Shown: positions 46,100-56,861, counted from the first letter of the stretch. The stretch is 64,000 bases of DNA from Lentimicrobiaceae bacterium (GCA_020636745.1 JACJXH010000001.1:677510-741509), one strand, 5' to 3'. Translations and numbers: made by a program. Notes: a model not told the origin generated them from the sequence alone.

Positions 46100-47452
46100 A
46101 TGAATATTGAATTGCAGCACACCGGTGATCTGACCGCAACCGTAAAAATTGATTTGTCGCCAGCCGACTATGAAGAAAAAGTAATGAAAGTGCTGAGAGA
46201 CTATCAGCGCAAAGCACAAATGCCAGGTTTCAGACCAGGTAAAGTGCCTTTTGGTCTTACCAAAAAGATGTATGGCCAGGCTGTTACTGCAGATGAGATC
46301 AATAAGTTGCTGGGCGAATCGCTCGAAAACTTTATTAAAGAGCAGAATCTGAATATCCTTGGCAACCCGCTTGCCAATATGGAAAAAACACCTCAGGTAG
46401 ATTTTACCGAGGCTGCCGATCTGACTTTTTATTTCGACCTGGGTTTAAGTCCTGAGTTTGAACTGAAAGTTGACGCAAACGCAGGTGTGGTTTATCATAA
46501 AATTGAAGTTTCTGACGAAATTGCAAAAAACTACCTCGAAGATATGCGCCGTCGTAATGGCGAGCTGGCTGAGGTTGAAGTCTCAGAAAAGGGAGACCTC
46601 GTGAAAGGCGATTTTGCTGAACTTGATGCCGATGGCAATGTTATGGCCGAAGGTATTACCAGTACTGGCTCTGTAAATCCTGAATTGTTTAAGGATGAGA
46701 CTATTGCTGCTTTGTTTGTTGGTAAAAAAATTGGAGATATCATTCGCTTTAATCCTATGCAGGCTTCGGGCAACGTTACTGACGTGGCAGCCATGCTGGG
46801 TATTGACAAGGAAAGAGCTGAGGGCTTAAATGCTGAATTTAATTTTACTGTTACCAGCATTAGCCATATGGTTCCTGCTGAGGTAAATGCCGATTTCTTT
46901 GAGAAAGTTTACCCCGGTACAGAAATTAAAGATGAAGCCGAATTGCTTGAGCAGATTAAGAAAGACGCTGCACAGTCATTTGTTGGTGAGAGCGAAAAGA
47001 AATTTTTCAACGATGCCGTAAAAGTGTTGATGGAGCAATCTGATATTCAATTGCCTGATGAGTTTCTGAAAAAATGGCTGATTGATGTAAATCAGGATAA
47101 ACTGACTCCTGAGCATATTGAAGAGCATTATGAAGATTATGCCAAATCAATGCGTTGGCAATTGCTTGAAAACAGAATGATTCATGAATACGGAATCTCT
47201 GTTTCAGAAGAGGAAATTAAGGATGTTTTCCGCAACTATTTCCGTCGTCCGGGCAGCAGCGAAATGGACGAAGATACCAAAATGCGCATCGACAGCATCG
47301 TTGATTCATTTATGAAAAACAAAGAGGATGTTCGCCGTATCAACGATCAGTTGTTTGAACAAAAACTGCTGAGTTTACTGAAAGAAAAAATGGAACCGAA
47401 AGAAGTGTCTGTTTCTTATGAAGAGTTTGCCAAACTGGCTGCTGAGAAATAG
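46100..47452 (+). CDS. tig: Trigger factor, ribosome-associated chaperone
   Basis: A 450-residue chaperone. The N-terminal ribosome-binding domain has the signature PGFRPGKVPFGLTKKMYG; the middle PPIase-like domain (about 150-245) is divergent; the C-terminal helical domain (about 260-440) forms the cradle. Length is close to that of other Bacteroidota trigger factors. It folds nascent chains at the ribosome exit tunnel. A perfect palindromic terminator follows the stop. Confidence 0.96.
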   Translation: MNIELQHTGDLTATVKIDLSPADYEEKVMKVLRDYQRKAQMPGFRPGKVPFGLTKKMYGQAVTADEINKLLGESLENFIKEQNLNILGNPLANMEKTPQVDFTEAADLTFYFDLGLSPEFELKVDANAGVVYHKIEVSDEIAKNYLEDMRRRNGELAEVEVSEKGDLVKGDFAELDADGNVMAEGITSTGSVNPELFKDETIAALFVGKKIGDIIRFNPMQASGNVTDVAAMLGIDKERAEGLNAEFNFTVTSISHMVPAEVNADFFEKVYPGTEIKDEAELLEQIKKDAAQSFVGESEKKFFNDAVKVLMEQSDIQLPDEFLKKWLIDVNQDKLTPEHIEEHYEDYAKSMRWQLLENRMIHEYGISVSEEEIKDVFRNYFRRPGSSEMDEDTKMRIDSIVDSFMKNKEDVRRINDQLFEQKLLSLLKEKMEPKEVSVSYEEFAKLAAEK

Positions 47453-47470
47453 CATTTATCTGAATAAATA

Positions 47471-47504
47471 AGAAAAGGGACACATAAATATGTGTCCCTT
47501 TTCT
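47471..47504. terminator. Perfect 16-bp bidirectional terminator
   Basis: AGAAAAGGGACACATA and its exact reverse complement flank a two-base loop. Runs of A and T at the stem base serve both the tig gene and the minus-strand PID-CTERM operon, whose ends converge here. Confidence 0.93.
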
Positions 47505-47520
47505 ATTGGTGTATGGCTGT

Positions 47521-47838
47521 TTATGGAAGTATTTCCCCTTTTTTGAGGGCATTTTTGCGTATGGTTTTATAAGCTTTCCATCCTCCCCATGCAGCTCCCA
47601 TTGCAAGCAAAAGTATGATTCCTCCTTCGATGGGTGCATTACCGCCTTCGGGTTCATTTCCGGTGCTGCCATGGCCTGATGCAGGAGGCAAGGGTGGCCC
47701 CTGGGCCTGTAGTTGATGAGATATGCCTGTTATCAAAAGTAGCAGAAGCAAGAGATACCGAATTTTGGTACAGACAAACCTGAGTGGTACATTTTTAGAT
47801 GACTGATTGTTTTTATTTGATTTTTCAGTTGATTTCAT
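47521..47838 (-). CDS. PID-CTERM-like sorted surface protein (PIEGG variant)
   Basis: A 105-residue exported protein. A basic N-terminus and hydrophobic signal (about 28-46, YLLLLLLLITGISHQLQAQ) are followed by a short Pro/Gly-rich spacer. The C-terminus has the tripartite pattern of protein-sorting tails: motif NAPIEGG, hydrophobic helix IILLLAMGAAWGG and a basic tail KAYKTIRK. This matches the PID-CTERM class found in Bacteroidota, with Glu instead of the usual Asp. Between sorting signals there are only about 20 residues. It is 27 bp downstream of the giant T9SS gene and probably cotranscribed. Confidence 0.8.
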   Translation of the reverse strand: MKSTEKSNKNNQSSKNVPLRFVCTKIRYLLLLLLLITGISHQLQAQGPPLPPASGHGSTGNEPEGGNAPIEGGIILLLAMGAAWGGWKAYKTIRKNALKKGEILP

Positions 47839-47865
47839 GATTTCTTGTTTTTTTATGAAGTTGCG

Positions 47866-50800
47866 TTACCTGATGAATAATTTCTGATTATAAACCTGCT
47901 TTACTCCATTCATTCGGATGAGGTAGATTCCTGATGGCAGCTGAAGCGGCAGTGTTCGCACCACGGTGTGATTCAGGTTGATTTTTTTTAGTAAACGTCC
48001 CTGAAGATCAAGTATTTCTAATTGATTGTAGTTTTCGGCTGAAGATATGAGCAAGCCATCTTTTGTTAAGCTGATAACCGGCAGATGATTGTTGTTCTCC
48101 GGATTGTCAATTCCTACCTGGCCAAAGTGTAAAACAAACCGGTTGATGAGATCGCCTGAGCCACTAAAGAAATGATAGATTGGTTGGGTTGTGAGATTCA
48201 GCGTTGTGCCAGTTTGAAGGTCGGTAAGGTAAATCGGCATACCTGTGATTGATTTTTCAGGAATGAACTGCAATTCATACTCATTTGAATTGTTTTTTTC
48301 AAAACCGAAAATGATTTCCTGACTTTGTGTAATGTCTTTGACTGCATAAGCAGAGAGTTTTTCACCGTTTTTAATGGAGTAAAACTGAGGGGCATAGCCA
48401 GGCAGAAACTTCGAATCGCATTGAATACTGAAAGAGGAGGAGGCCACTTCGTTTTGCAAAACAGCACTCTCCTGTGATGAATGGTTTTCAGTATCGCGAA
48501 CCCGCAGGAAAATCCCCTTATTTAAATTTCCTGATTTGTAGAATGGTACTGAGCTGATAACGCGTGCATTGGATGGGATGGACATCTGTAAATTTACCAG
48601 TGTACCTATGGCTTCGCCAAACGCCATAAAACCATTGGTGGCAGGAATAATGCCATATGGCAGGATGTCGTCATAACTCATGTTGGCTCTGTTCCAAACC
48701 TTTACAATGCTGGCATACCCATCGAGCATATACCACGAAGTGTTCCAACGCAATGCACAAGGGTATGGATTGCCTAATGGTATCCAGCTATCTACAGTTA
48801 TGGGGATGTTGGAGCTGTGGTTGCCAATAAAAAGTTCACCTCTGAAGGCCTGTGTTTTGTTTTGCTGATAAGCAACACAATAGCCTACGGCCCGTTCAAA
48901 AATGGTGATATTGTTTACAGGATCTTTCTGATTTAACCAGGTGGCATTTCCCGAATCCCATAAATAGAAGTCATAATTGTCATTTTCGCCCACTGGTGTC
49001 CATTCATATGCAATAGGGGCATTAATGACAGGTGAAGAAATGTGATGCCATCCGTCTTGTGGGTTGTTCCAGTCAGCTGCAGCTAAATAGCGTTCAAATG
49101 TTGCCTTTACCCCCGTGTTGGGATGCCATAACGAACCAGTGCCGGTGGCGTCGCTGCGAATAATTAATCCGGGCTCTTCGCTGTAATTGCGCAGTAGGTT
49201 TAATACAGTCAGGGTTTTCGTCGGATCTATACTTACCCTTCCCCCGCTTTGGATGGTTAACTTGCGGCATATAGCATGTGGGAGGTCGACAATAAGGTTT
49301 TTAGGATTGGGTACCACAACCGATGTGTTGGAGTTGGGAATTGTTCCGTTTGACCAGTTATCGGGATTGCTCCAGTAGGCGTCAGTTAAGCCGGTAAATT
49401 CACTCTCATCCATCCCCTGGCAGTCAGAAGTGAAGGTGAATAAGGTGTCTCCGATTTCAAATTCGGTTTCATATCCGAGCGTGTAAATCAGGTTATTTTC
49501 TGTATCGAAAATTTCGAGATGGATTTCACCAGGGGCTGAACCTGTTTCAGTTACAATCAGGCTACTTGTGACGCCATTACAAACCGGCACATATATGGGG
49601 CCGTATGCAGAGCCGTCAACAAAACCGGCTCCAAAGTCATTGACGACATATCCGTTTTGTATCAATAACAAATGGGCTCCATTCCAGCCATCGCCTTGTG
49701 CATCTTCAAGCTGAACCATATAATTACAGCGATTCTCCAATTCGCAGATTTCTGTGGTGAAAATGGCCGACTCGCGCCAGGTGCTGTATCCGTCTTCATC
49801 ACAGTTGGCTCTTACATAGAACCTGTAATCCGTAGCAGAAAATAGCCCGCTGACTGTATACGGAGCGCTTACTCCTGTTGCGGTGGGAACGCCTGTCGGA
49901 TCTTGAGTTGCAGGAATAACCTCAATATCGAAAATTTCCTGTGGGCTGTCCCAGCTTAAATCGGCAGAAACATCTGTAATATTTGCTATTTCAAGAGAGT
50001 GGGGCGCAGGGCAGGCGGCCGGTTCCTCCAGAATAAGACGGATATTGGCTATGCCACTCTCCAGGTAGTCAGCTGTGCCGGGCGAAGAGGGATCCGGGTT
50101 TGAATAGTCATCATAAATCTGGAGGCTTCTGTTGGATGTGACTTCGCTTCCAAAGAAATAGATGCCGGAAGCCCAGTCGTCCGTATTCTCATCGACAGCA
50201 ATCACCAGGTTGAGGGTGTTGTCGTAGGGGAAAGGATAATCCAGTATGATTTCAACCCATCCCGGGGTTTCAGGCAGGGTAACCTCGCCGTTGAATACCT
50301 CGATCATGTTTTCATAAGGTAGCCAGTCTGTTTTGCTGCTAAAAGAGGTTTTGCTGGTAAGCCCCATGTAAATAATCCAGTCTTTGCATATGTCACCTCC
50401 ATTGCCACCGCTCCATTGATAATATATCCGGGTAATGTCTTTATCTGGTATGTTAATTTCAGATTGCAGGTAAATTACCTGGGAATAGTTGTAGCTGTAT
50501 TCGGGGTTAATGGGCAGGTCGTAATTGATGTCCTCGCTGCCAATCTGAATGCCGCCTTCAGGAGATGTACTGAAACTCCAGATGGGGCAGTTTTCGGCAT
50601 CTCCAACTGTATTTGTTGGTACAATTTGCCAGTAGTAGGTGGTGTTTTCCGAAAGACTGGGAGGGTTAAAGGATAAGGTGGATACGAGTGTTCCATTAAC
50701 CAGATTGGTTGGTCTTGATATTCCGTTTCCGTCAGTACCCATAAAAACGCTGTAGCCCGTGGGTATGCCACCATCAGTTCCTGGTTGCCAGCTGAGTTGT

Positions 50801-53800
50801 GTTGAAACCGGCATCCAGTCAGTTGCATCGGTAGGGGAGGGCGTGTTGGCGTGGCCTGGTGCAAGTGGAATGATTTCGGGTCCGGTGATATGATCGAGAT
50901 AAACAAAGGCACTGCTTCCTCCTGGTTCGTAATAGGCCCCAAGTGCAAAATATAGGTTGTTGCCATCAAGGGTTGATACATCGACAATGTACTGATTCCA
51001 CGATGCAGGAATGATTTGTATGGCACTGCCAAGAGGTGTCCAGTTGACTTTATCGGTGGAATAACTGAGTTGAATTCTCTGATCGGTTGATGTGCCTGTT
51101 CCGGCAAAGAAACATATTTGATCTCCGGAATTTACAGAAAGCAATGGGGTAATAAGTTGGGATTGTGCCAGCCCTGTTACACATCTGGCTGCCTGAATTC
51201 CATGGAAACTGGAGTTGCTGCTGGCATACCAGTTGTGGTTTGTCCAGCCAATGGGAGGGAACCAGGCATCCTCAAAACTGGTCGCCAGTTGTGTTGCGTT
51301 AACCGTGCGAAAATTCCACCCGGGTACATTTGTAGCCTGCCCGTTGATGTTTTCGGGTATCACCTTCCAGTTATAGGATTGGTTGTAGTCGAGGGCAGGG
51401 GCGGCTACCGATGTAAGCGGGCCGTCATAAATCAATGATTGTGAGCCTGACTCAGGCCCCAGATACACATGATAGTTAAGTTCAAAAGATGATGCAGGGG
51501 CCTGCCACGAGAGGGTTTGATCTGTGGGAAACGTGAGCAGGTTGTTTATAGGTGCAACCAATGATGCCTGGCCTGGTATCAGGGTTTCTACCAGAATGTC
51601 ATCAATGACAAAAGTAGCATATTGCGAAACCGTAGAGTACTGATAAAAAGCAATATGCACTGTTTGACCCTTGTATGCATTTAAACCGGTCGTGCGCAAA
51701 ATCCAGTCTTCTGAATTGCAGGTGTAGTCGCCCAGTTCGATAGTGAAATCCTCTGTTTCCTTGCCTGTTGTCGATAATAAAACTTTGTATCTGGTTGTGT
51801 TAGATGAGGTTGAAACCCGGTCGTACCAGCTTAATTGTAAGTCGGCATCAGGTAAAACAATGGGAGGTGAAATAAGGTAGTCGTCACAGGTGCCATTGCC
51901 CAACCCCTGAACACTGTAAGGTAAGGAGCGTCTCAAACCTGAATTTTTTATCCAGGTAAAGCTGCCCGAGCCATTGTTGTCAATAACTTCCCAATCCTGC
52001 GGCGCTTCAGGGTTGTGACTCCATGTGCCATCAAAATTCTGAAGATAAGGTATATTTACCACCGGATGGGCATAGGTAATGGCGTTGGTCCATGTTCCGG
52101 CTGAATAGTAGTTGAATTCATCTGCCGACCAGCATTTGTAATAATATTGCGACCAGGCAGATAATCCGGTATGTAAAAAATTATCTGCGGGCCCTTTGTA
52201 GATGATTGTACCTCCATTTGTGATGGCATCGCCAACTTCATAAACAATTCCATCTTCAGGATTTCCGCTCATATAGGCATTGCTGGCTGATACAATTACG
52301 TCATGACCGGCTGCATTTTTAGTCCATTCCAGATTCATGGAGGTTTGGTCAATGGCCGTTGCAGTCAGGTTGGTTGCCGGTTCAACACCGGGTGTTGCAT
52401 TGGCTGTAAGACCGTTAGAAAAGCTTGTTCCGTTCCATGAGAATATCTTATAATAATAGGTAGTGCCCTGAATAAGCCCGCTGTGTAAAAAAGGAGAGGT
52501 GTTGCCGATGAAGGCAACTGCTCCGTTGGCCAGCGGCTGACCAGTCTCAGGAGTGCCTGAAGGGGTGGTAAATACCCCGTTGGTATTCCATACAATGACT
52601 ACATCGTTGTTGGATGAGTTGAGTGTAAAGGAGAGCGTGTTGTGCTGTGAACTTCCCGTATTTGCCGAGAATTCAGCAGGATTCTGAACGAATGCTGAAA
52701 TGCCAGTAAACTCGTCAGCACCGATATCTGGCGATGGAAGTCTGGGCTGTTCATCAAAATCTTCGCTGATTGTCAGAGGAGATGTCATATTTTGTGCTGA
52801 GCTTTCGGCCAGCGTGGCAGTCCCATCGGGTATATGCAAATCATAAGGTGAAGTGCTTGTATTGGTGAAAGGTGTGTCTTCGGTAAATGAATTGGCTTCA
52901 CGTGGTGCTACATGAGCCTGATATGCCTCGAGTGTCTGATAGGCAATATTGCTATAATAGATATTGTTCCAGGCTCCAGGCAAGCCTGCATAGAGGATAT
53001 TGTGGTCTGAGCTCAGGGCAAAATTATCGAGCGATGAATTGCTTCGCCGAAGCGCCACAACCCTGCCACTACCTTTTTGTATTGAATTGTTAATAAGTAT
53101 GTTGTTTCGGAGGTCAAGTACTGCTGTTGTGGTGTTGCTTTGGGAAACATGATAAACAGCTGTGGTGCCGAAAGTACTAGCCGATGATGAGGCATCAAGA
53201 TATACGGTGTTGTAATATAAACCAATGGTTGAATTGGCTTGTGTGCTGGTTAATGAAATGGCTCTGATGGCATCAGCACTTGAAGCAGCAGGTGTTTTGA
53301 GTTCGGAAATAAAGTTATTGTAAATATAAACTTCTGTTCCATAGCCAATCAGTATTCCATTGAGGAGGGGCTGGATTGTAGCATTTGAACTGCTGCTGAT
53401 ATTGGTAATCAGATTTTTATAAATATGGCAGATAGTACTTCCGTTTCCGTTTTTTATTACATCAACTGTTCCGCCCGAAGCTATATTTTGAATGGTATTG
53501 CCGTATATATATCTGTCAGATGAAATGGACAAATCAATCATTGACAAAGGCCCCGAGCCACTGGTAATGCTGGATATTGTATTGTGGTGTACCTGGTGGG
53601 TATGTGCTGCATTGGTGTAGGAATAAATACCATAGAAGTAGGATGTTCCGCTTTGATTGATATTGGAAAAGTTGTTGCCCGATATGATTTCAGTGCCTGT
53701 AGGCGCCCCATTGTTGTAATACAAATAGAAATATCCGGTAGTTGTGGATGTCCGGTTCAGTGTTCCTGAGGTTGTATTGTTCAGGATACTGGCAGTCGCA

Positions 53801-56800
53801 GGGCTTAACTGCGAGTTATTGTTATATATCAGATAGATGTTACCCGTATGGTTGTATTCGCCGGTAAAAGTATTGTTGCTGATGCTGATGTTGTTGGCTG
53901 ATGCTGAATAGGGCTCATTGTGAATATAGGAATAAGTTCCCGACGATGCTGCGGAGTTGGTTAATGCTATCATATTATCATCAATAAAAACTTCGCCGTC
54001 AACCCGGTTGCGGATGCCGTATAGGGCGTGCGTTGCTCCCTGCGATGACAGACTAATGGAATTGTGGTTTGCAGAGAAAGGAATGGTACCTGCGCCATTG
54101 TTGAAAATACCATATCCTATGGCGGTAAAGCCGTTTCCTCCGGCGGCTGTGTTGTTTATGGTGTTGTAGCTTATTGTTGCATTGCTGATATTTTCCAGAT
54201 AAATGCCATAGGCTTCATACGTTGCATTCCCGGCGTAATTCTGAACGGTGTTGCCGGCTGCTGACGTTCCAATGGTAAAGTTTTCATCCACAAATGTTGT
54301 GTGCCCTTTCAGGAATATGCCATGAAATGTGTTGGTAATTGTATTGCCGTTGAATGTCAGATTCAGGTGTTTTCCGGCGGGATTGGCTATGGTGATGTTG
54401 TTTGCAGATGCACTGTTATTGGCAGCGCAGAATCCCGTTACATAGCGGCTGGTTCCTTTGAACATGGTAATACTGCAATTTTTGATGGTTACATTCATGC
54501 AGCCATTGGTAGTAGATGCTTTTCGCACGTAATAACCATACTCAATTCCCTGGTCGGAGGCTGAAACATCAATGCCATCAAAAGTTACATAATCAGAACC
54601 CTCAATGATGATTATCCCGTCCCCATTATAACCCGGCGTGGTGGTGTTAACATTGCCTGCGTCGGTTCTTGAAACCAGAGGGTTGTTGCCTGTGCCGCTT
54701 TTGTGAAATACAATAGGGCCGGCAGCTGAACCGGTTGCCGTGAGGACAATAGCCGCTTCACTACTTTCGGTATGTCCGGCAGCTACCTCATAGGTTATTC
54801 CTTCACTGCCGAGCGCCCCTGAATTCAGGGCATTTACCGCTTCAGCAATGGTTGCATAGTCGCCGGGTATGGTTTTTGTACCACTAAGACCGGCTCCGAT
54901 TTTTCTGACACCGGCTGGATTTGTTGTAGTTGGGGTTTTGGTTGTTCCTGATTCGGATGTTATAAGCTGCGTGCATTGTGCATCTGTGTTGTTCCCTGCA
55001 GTGGCTGTTGGTTTTATGTCGTATGCCAGCCAGAAATAATTGTTACCGGTAACTAATTCCTGTATTCCGGTAATGCTGAATGTGCCCGCGGGATTGCTGA
55101 GCGTTGAGCCAAATTGCGTGGCAGTTGAAAATTCAGGGCCAGTGGTATAAAATACTTTGGCTGCTGCAATATCACCGGCAGCATTTGAAGATCCGGTAGT
55201 ATTAAATGTAATGGAAGTAAGTGAAAGCGGATTGTTTTCTTTTTGTGTAAGCACGTTCAGACGGAGAATGTCGTTGTTGGTGCTGCCAATGGCGACATTG
55301 GAAGTGTTGGGCTGTTCGGTTGTGGAGCCGGCATAAACCATATTGTTGTCTTCTTCAATTCTGATGTTGTCCAAATCCACATAGTAATCACCTGCCGACC
55401 AGTTACATAGAAACCTGATTTTGATAAAAGCCGCAGTATAGGCCGAGAGGCTGATTCCTACACTGGTAAATTCTAACCCTGTGTTATGATTACTCTGGTT
55501 AATCGTATGAATGGTGGTAAATGTAGCGCCATCGTCAGTCGAAATCTGAACCTGCATGTTGTCTCCTGTACCCAAGGTTGTTGCCGTATAAGGGTAAGCC
55601 AGATAATCAATAATGCGGTAATTAAAACTCAGGTAGGTGTTGGATGTTATGGTTCCAGTAAGTAAACTAACTGCATAAACCGGTGTAGCGTTATTGAGAC
55701 GGGCTGCCAGTCCATAACTTCCACAGGTGCCATGCCTTGGACTGGAAGGAATACTCATATTCGCGCTGAGTGACCACCCCGGAGGTACAGCCGTACTGGT
55801 GAATTCCTGAATGTAGGGCAATGCAGTTGCTGTGCGCCCATTGGTTGTGAGGCCTGAAGAGTAAGTGTTTGTGCTGTTATATGACCATATTTTGTAATAA
55901 TAGTTAGTGCCCTGGTTGAGGCCGGTGTGATTAAAACCTTCAGCACTGCCGGCATAGATAACCGTACCTCCGCCTGCAATGACATTGCCTGCAATGTATG
56001 ACGTACCGTTCACCGGAGTTCCGAACGATGTTGTGGTATTGTATGCCACTATCACCGGAAAGCCGGACGAATTTAAATTCCAGTTCAGATCTATTTCAGA
56101 AAAATTGATGGCCGTTGCCTGAAATCCGGAAGGGTTATGGAGCGATTCCCAACTGAAAGTAAGCCCGTTGGCCGGATAAATCAGGTTGTTGAACCTGCAT
56201 GATGCTGAATAGTTGGTTCCGGCTGTTGTGGCTGACCAGTCAGCAACGGTAGTTCTGTTGTTATAGTCGGCCCTTTCCTGTCCTCTAAGGCCAACTTGTA
56301 AGGCATACGATGTGGACGAATAGGTAGTCGTTGCATGTCCGTAAATAATCCTGATTTTTCCAGTCAAAGGTGTTAGCCTTATTTGAAAGCTCACATCATC
56401 TCCATCGGTTGACTGTCTGGTCATGTTTAGCCATTGAACAACAATATCGCCATTATCATTGGTGTTATAGGAGATTTTTGGTGTTCCTGAATAAGATTGT
56501 TCGAGGTTCTGACCGAATGCAGAAATACATCCTTCATAGGTTTCAGTACTTGAAACAGGGGTGTAATTGGTGGGTGAAGGTGCCGTTGTGCCAAAGGTTA
56601 TAAAGCCGTTGCTTGAAATGGCGAGGCTGGTATAGGCTGTTTCATTGAAGGTGAATGTAGGAATGTTAATTGTCGCAATCTCATTGTCGAATACGACTGA
56701 CCATAAAACTGTTTCGGAGGTCAGAGCTGTAAATGTTCCGTTTTGTTGCGAAAACACATAGCCTGTTACCTGTGCCTCAGATGTGATATTTATCAAAAGG

Positions 56801-56832
56801 AATAACAATAAAAAGGTGATGAGTTTTTTCAT
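47866..56832 (-). CDS. Giant T9SS surface protein with fibronectin III, beta-helix and anchor-type domains
   Basis: A 2988-residue exported protein. In rough order: signal peptide (1-20); beta-rich N-terminal domain; fibronectin-III-like domain; choice-of-anchor-type lectin-like domain (around 340-490); a BNR-associated-like domain (LRLNVLTQKENNPLSLTSI); a long parallel beta-helix with dozens of short Asn/Ile/Ser-rich coils (about 660-1400); several more fibronectin III domains (each with the HTGL...TYYYKIW-type motif) and two further choice-of-anchor domains; and a C-terminal T9SS type A sorting domain ending SGIYLIRMNGVKQVYNQKLFIR. The beta-helix suggests carbohydrate binding or cleavage; no catalytic triad could be picked out. 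Flanked on the same strand by acylphosphatase-like and PID-CTERM genes within 30 bp. Confidence 0.93.
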   Translation of the reverse strand: MKKLITFLLLFLLINITSEAQVTGYVFSQQNGTFTALTSETVLWSVVFDNEIATINIPTFTFNETAYTSLAISSNGFITFGTTAPSPTNYTPVSSTETYEGCISAFGQNLEQSYSGTPKISYNTNDNGDIVVQWLNMTRQSTDGDDVSFQIRLTPLTGKIRIIYGHATTTYSSTSYALQVGLRGQERADYNNRTTVADWSATTAGTNYSASCRFNNLIYPANGLTFSWESLHNPSGFQATAINFSEIDLNWNLNSSGFPVIVAYNTTTSFGTPVNGTSYIAGNVIAGGGTVIYAGSAEGFNHTGLNQGTNYYYKIWSYNSTNTYSSGLTTNGRTATALPYIQEFTSTAVPPGWSLSANMSIPSSPRHGTCGSYGLAARLNNATPVYAVSLLTGTITSNTYLSFNYRIIDYLAYPYTATTLGTGDNMQVQISTDDGATFTTIHTINQSNHNTGLEFTSVGISLSAYTAAFIKIRFLCNWSAGDYYVDLDNIRIEEDNNMVYAGSTTEQPNTSNVAIGSTNNDILRLNVLTQKENNPLSLTSITFNTTGSSNAAGDIAAAKVFYTTGPEFSTATQFGSTLSNPAGTFSITGIQELVTGNNYFWLAYDIKPTATAGNNTDAQCTQLITSESGTTKTPTTTNPAGVRKIGAGLSGTKTIPGDYATIAEAVNALNSGALGSEGITYEVAAGHTESSEAAIVLTATGSAAGPIVFHKSGTGNNPLVSRTDAGNVNTTTPGYNGDGIIIIEGSDYVTFDGIDVSASDQGIEYGYYVRKASTTNGCMNVTIKNCSITMFKGTSRYVTGFCAANNSASANNITIANPAGKHLNLTFNGNTITNTFHGIFLKGHTTFVDENFTIGTSAAGNTVQNYAGNATYEAYGIYLENISNATISYNTINNTAAGGNGFTAIGYGIFNNGAGTIPFSANHNSISLSSQGATHALYGIRNRVDGEVFIDDNMIALTNSAASSGTYSYIHNEPYSASANNISISNNTFTGEYNHTGNIYLIYNNNSQLSPATASILNNTTSGTLNRTSTTTGYFYLYYNNGAPTGTEIISGNNFSNINQSGTSYFYGIYSYTNAAHTHQVHHNTISSITSGSGPLSMIDLSISSDRYIYGNTIQNIASGGTVDVIKNGNGSTICHIYKNLITNISSSSNATIQPLLNGILIGYGTEVYIYNNFISELKTPAASSADAIRAISLTSTQANSTIGLYYNTVYLDASSSASTFGTTAVYHVSQSNTTTAVLDLRNNILINNSIQKGSGRVVALRRSNSSLDNFALSSDHNILYAGLPGAWNNIYYSNIAYQTLEAYQAHVAPREANSFTEDTPFTNTSTSPYDLHIPDGTATLAESSAQNMTSPLTISEDFDEQPRLPSPDIGADEFTGISAFVQNPAEFSANTGSSQHNTLSFTLNSSNNDVVIVWNTNGVFTTPSGTPETGQPLANGAVAFIGNTSPFLHSGLIQGTTYYYKIFSWNGTSFSNGLTANATPGVEPATNLTATAIDQTSMNLEWTKNAAGHDVIVSASNAYMSGNPEDGIVYEVGDAITNGGTIIYKGPADNFLHTGLSAWSQYYYKCWSADEFNYYSAGTWTNAITYAHPVVNIPYLQNFDGTWSHNPEAPQDWEVIDNNGSGSFTWIKNSGLRRSLPYSVQGLGNGTCDDYLISPPIVLPDADLQLSWYDRVSTSSNTTRYKVLLSTTGKETEDFTIELGDYTCNSEDWILRTTGLNAYKGQTVHIAFYQYSTVSQYATFVIDDILVETLIPGQASLVAPINNLLTFPTDQTLSWQAPASSFELNYHVYLGPESGSQSLIYDGPLTSVAAPALDYNQSYNWKVIPENINGQATNVPGWNFRTVNATQLATSFEDAWFPPIGWTNHNWYASSNSSFHGIQAARCVTGLAQSQLITPLLSVNSGDQICFFAGTGTSTDQRIQLSYSTDKVNWTPLGSAIQIIPASWNQYIVDVSTLDGNNLYFALGAYYEPGGSSAFVYLDHITGPEIIPLAPGHANTPSPTDATDWMPVSTQLSWQPGTDGGIPTGYSVFMGTDGNGISRPTNLVNGTLVSTLSFNPPSLSENTTYYWQIVPTNTVGDAENCPIWSFSTSPEGGIQIGSEDINYDLPINPEYSYNYSQVIYLQSEINIPDKDITRIYYQWSGGNGGDICKDWIIYMGLTSKTSFSSKTDWLPYENMIEVFNGEVTLPETPGWVEIILDYPFPYDNTLNLVIAVDENTDDWASGIYFFGSEVTSNRSLQIYDDYSNPDPSSPGTADYLESGIANIRLILEEPAACPAPHSLEIANITDVSADLSWDSPQEIFDIEVIPATQDPTGVPTATGVSAPYTVSGLFSATDYRFYVRANCDEDGYSTWRESAIFTTEICELENRCNYMVQLEDAQGDGWNGAHLLLIQNGYVVNDFGAGFVDGSAYGPIYVPVCNGVTSSLIVTETGSAPGEIHLEIFDTENNLIYTLGYETEFEIGDTLFTFTSDCQGMDESEFTGLTDAYWSNPDNWSNGTIPNSNTSVVVPNPKNLIVDLPHAICRKLTIQSGGRVSIDPTKTLTVLNLLRNYSEEPGLIIRSDATGTGSLWHPNTGVKATFERYLAAADWNNPQDGWHHISSPVINAPIAYEWTPVGENDNYDFYLWDSGNATWLNQKDPVNNITIFERAVGYCVAYQQNKTQAFRGELFIGNHSSNIPITVDSWIPLGNPYPCALRWNTSWYMLDGYASIVKVWNRANMSYDDILPYGIIPATNGFMAFGEAIGTLVNLQMSIPSNARVISSVPFYKSGNLNKGIFLRVRDTENHSSQESAVLQNEVASSSFSIQCDSKFLPGYAPQFYSIKNGEKLSAYAVKDITQSQEIIFGFEKNNSNEYELQFIPEKSITGMPIYLTDLQTGTTLNLTTQPIYHFFSGSGDLINRFVLHFGQVGIDNPENNNHLPVISLTKDGLLISSAENYNQLEILDLQGRLLKKINLNHTVVRTLPLQLPSGIYLIRMNGVKQVYNQKLFIR

Positions 56833-56861
56833 AATTCATATGTATTTAGGGTTTTGCATGT

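Noticed and set aside
50475..51107. 210-codon frame inside the giant gene in another frame
   Set aside because: Same strand, wrong frame, inside a continuous 2988-codon gene; Pro/Leu/Thr-rich shadow.
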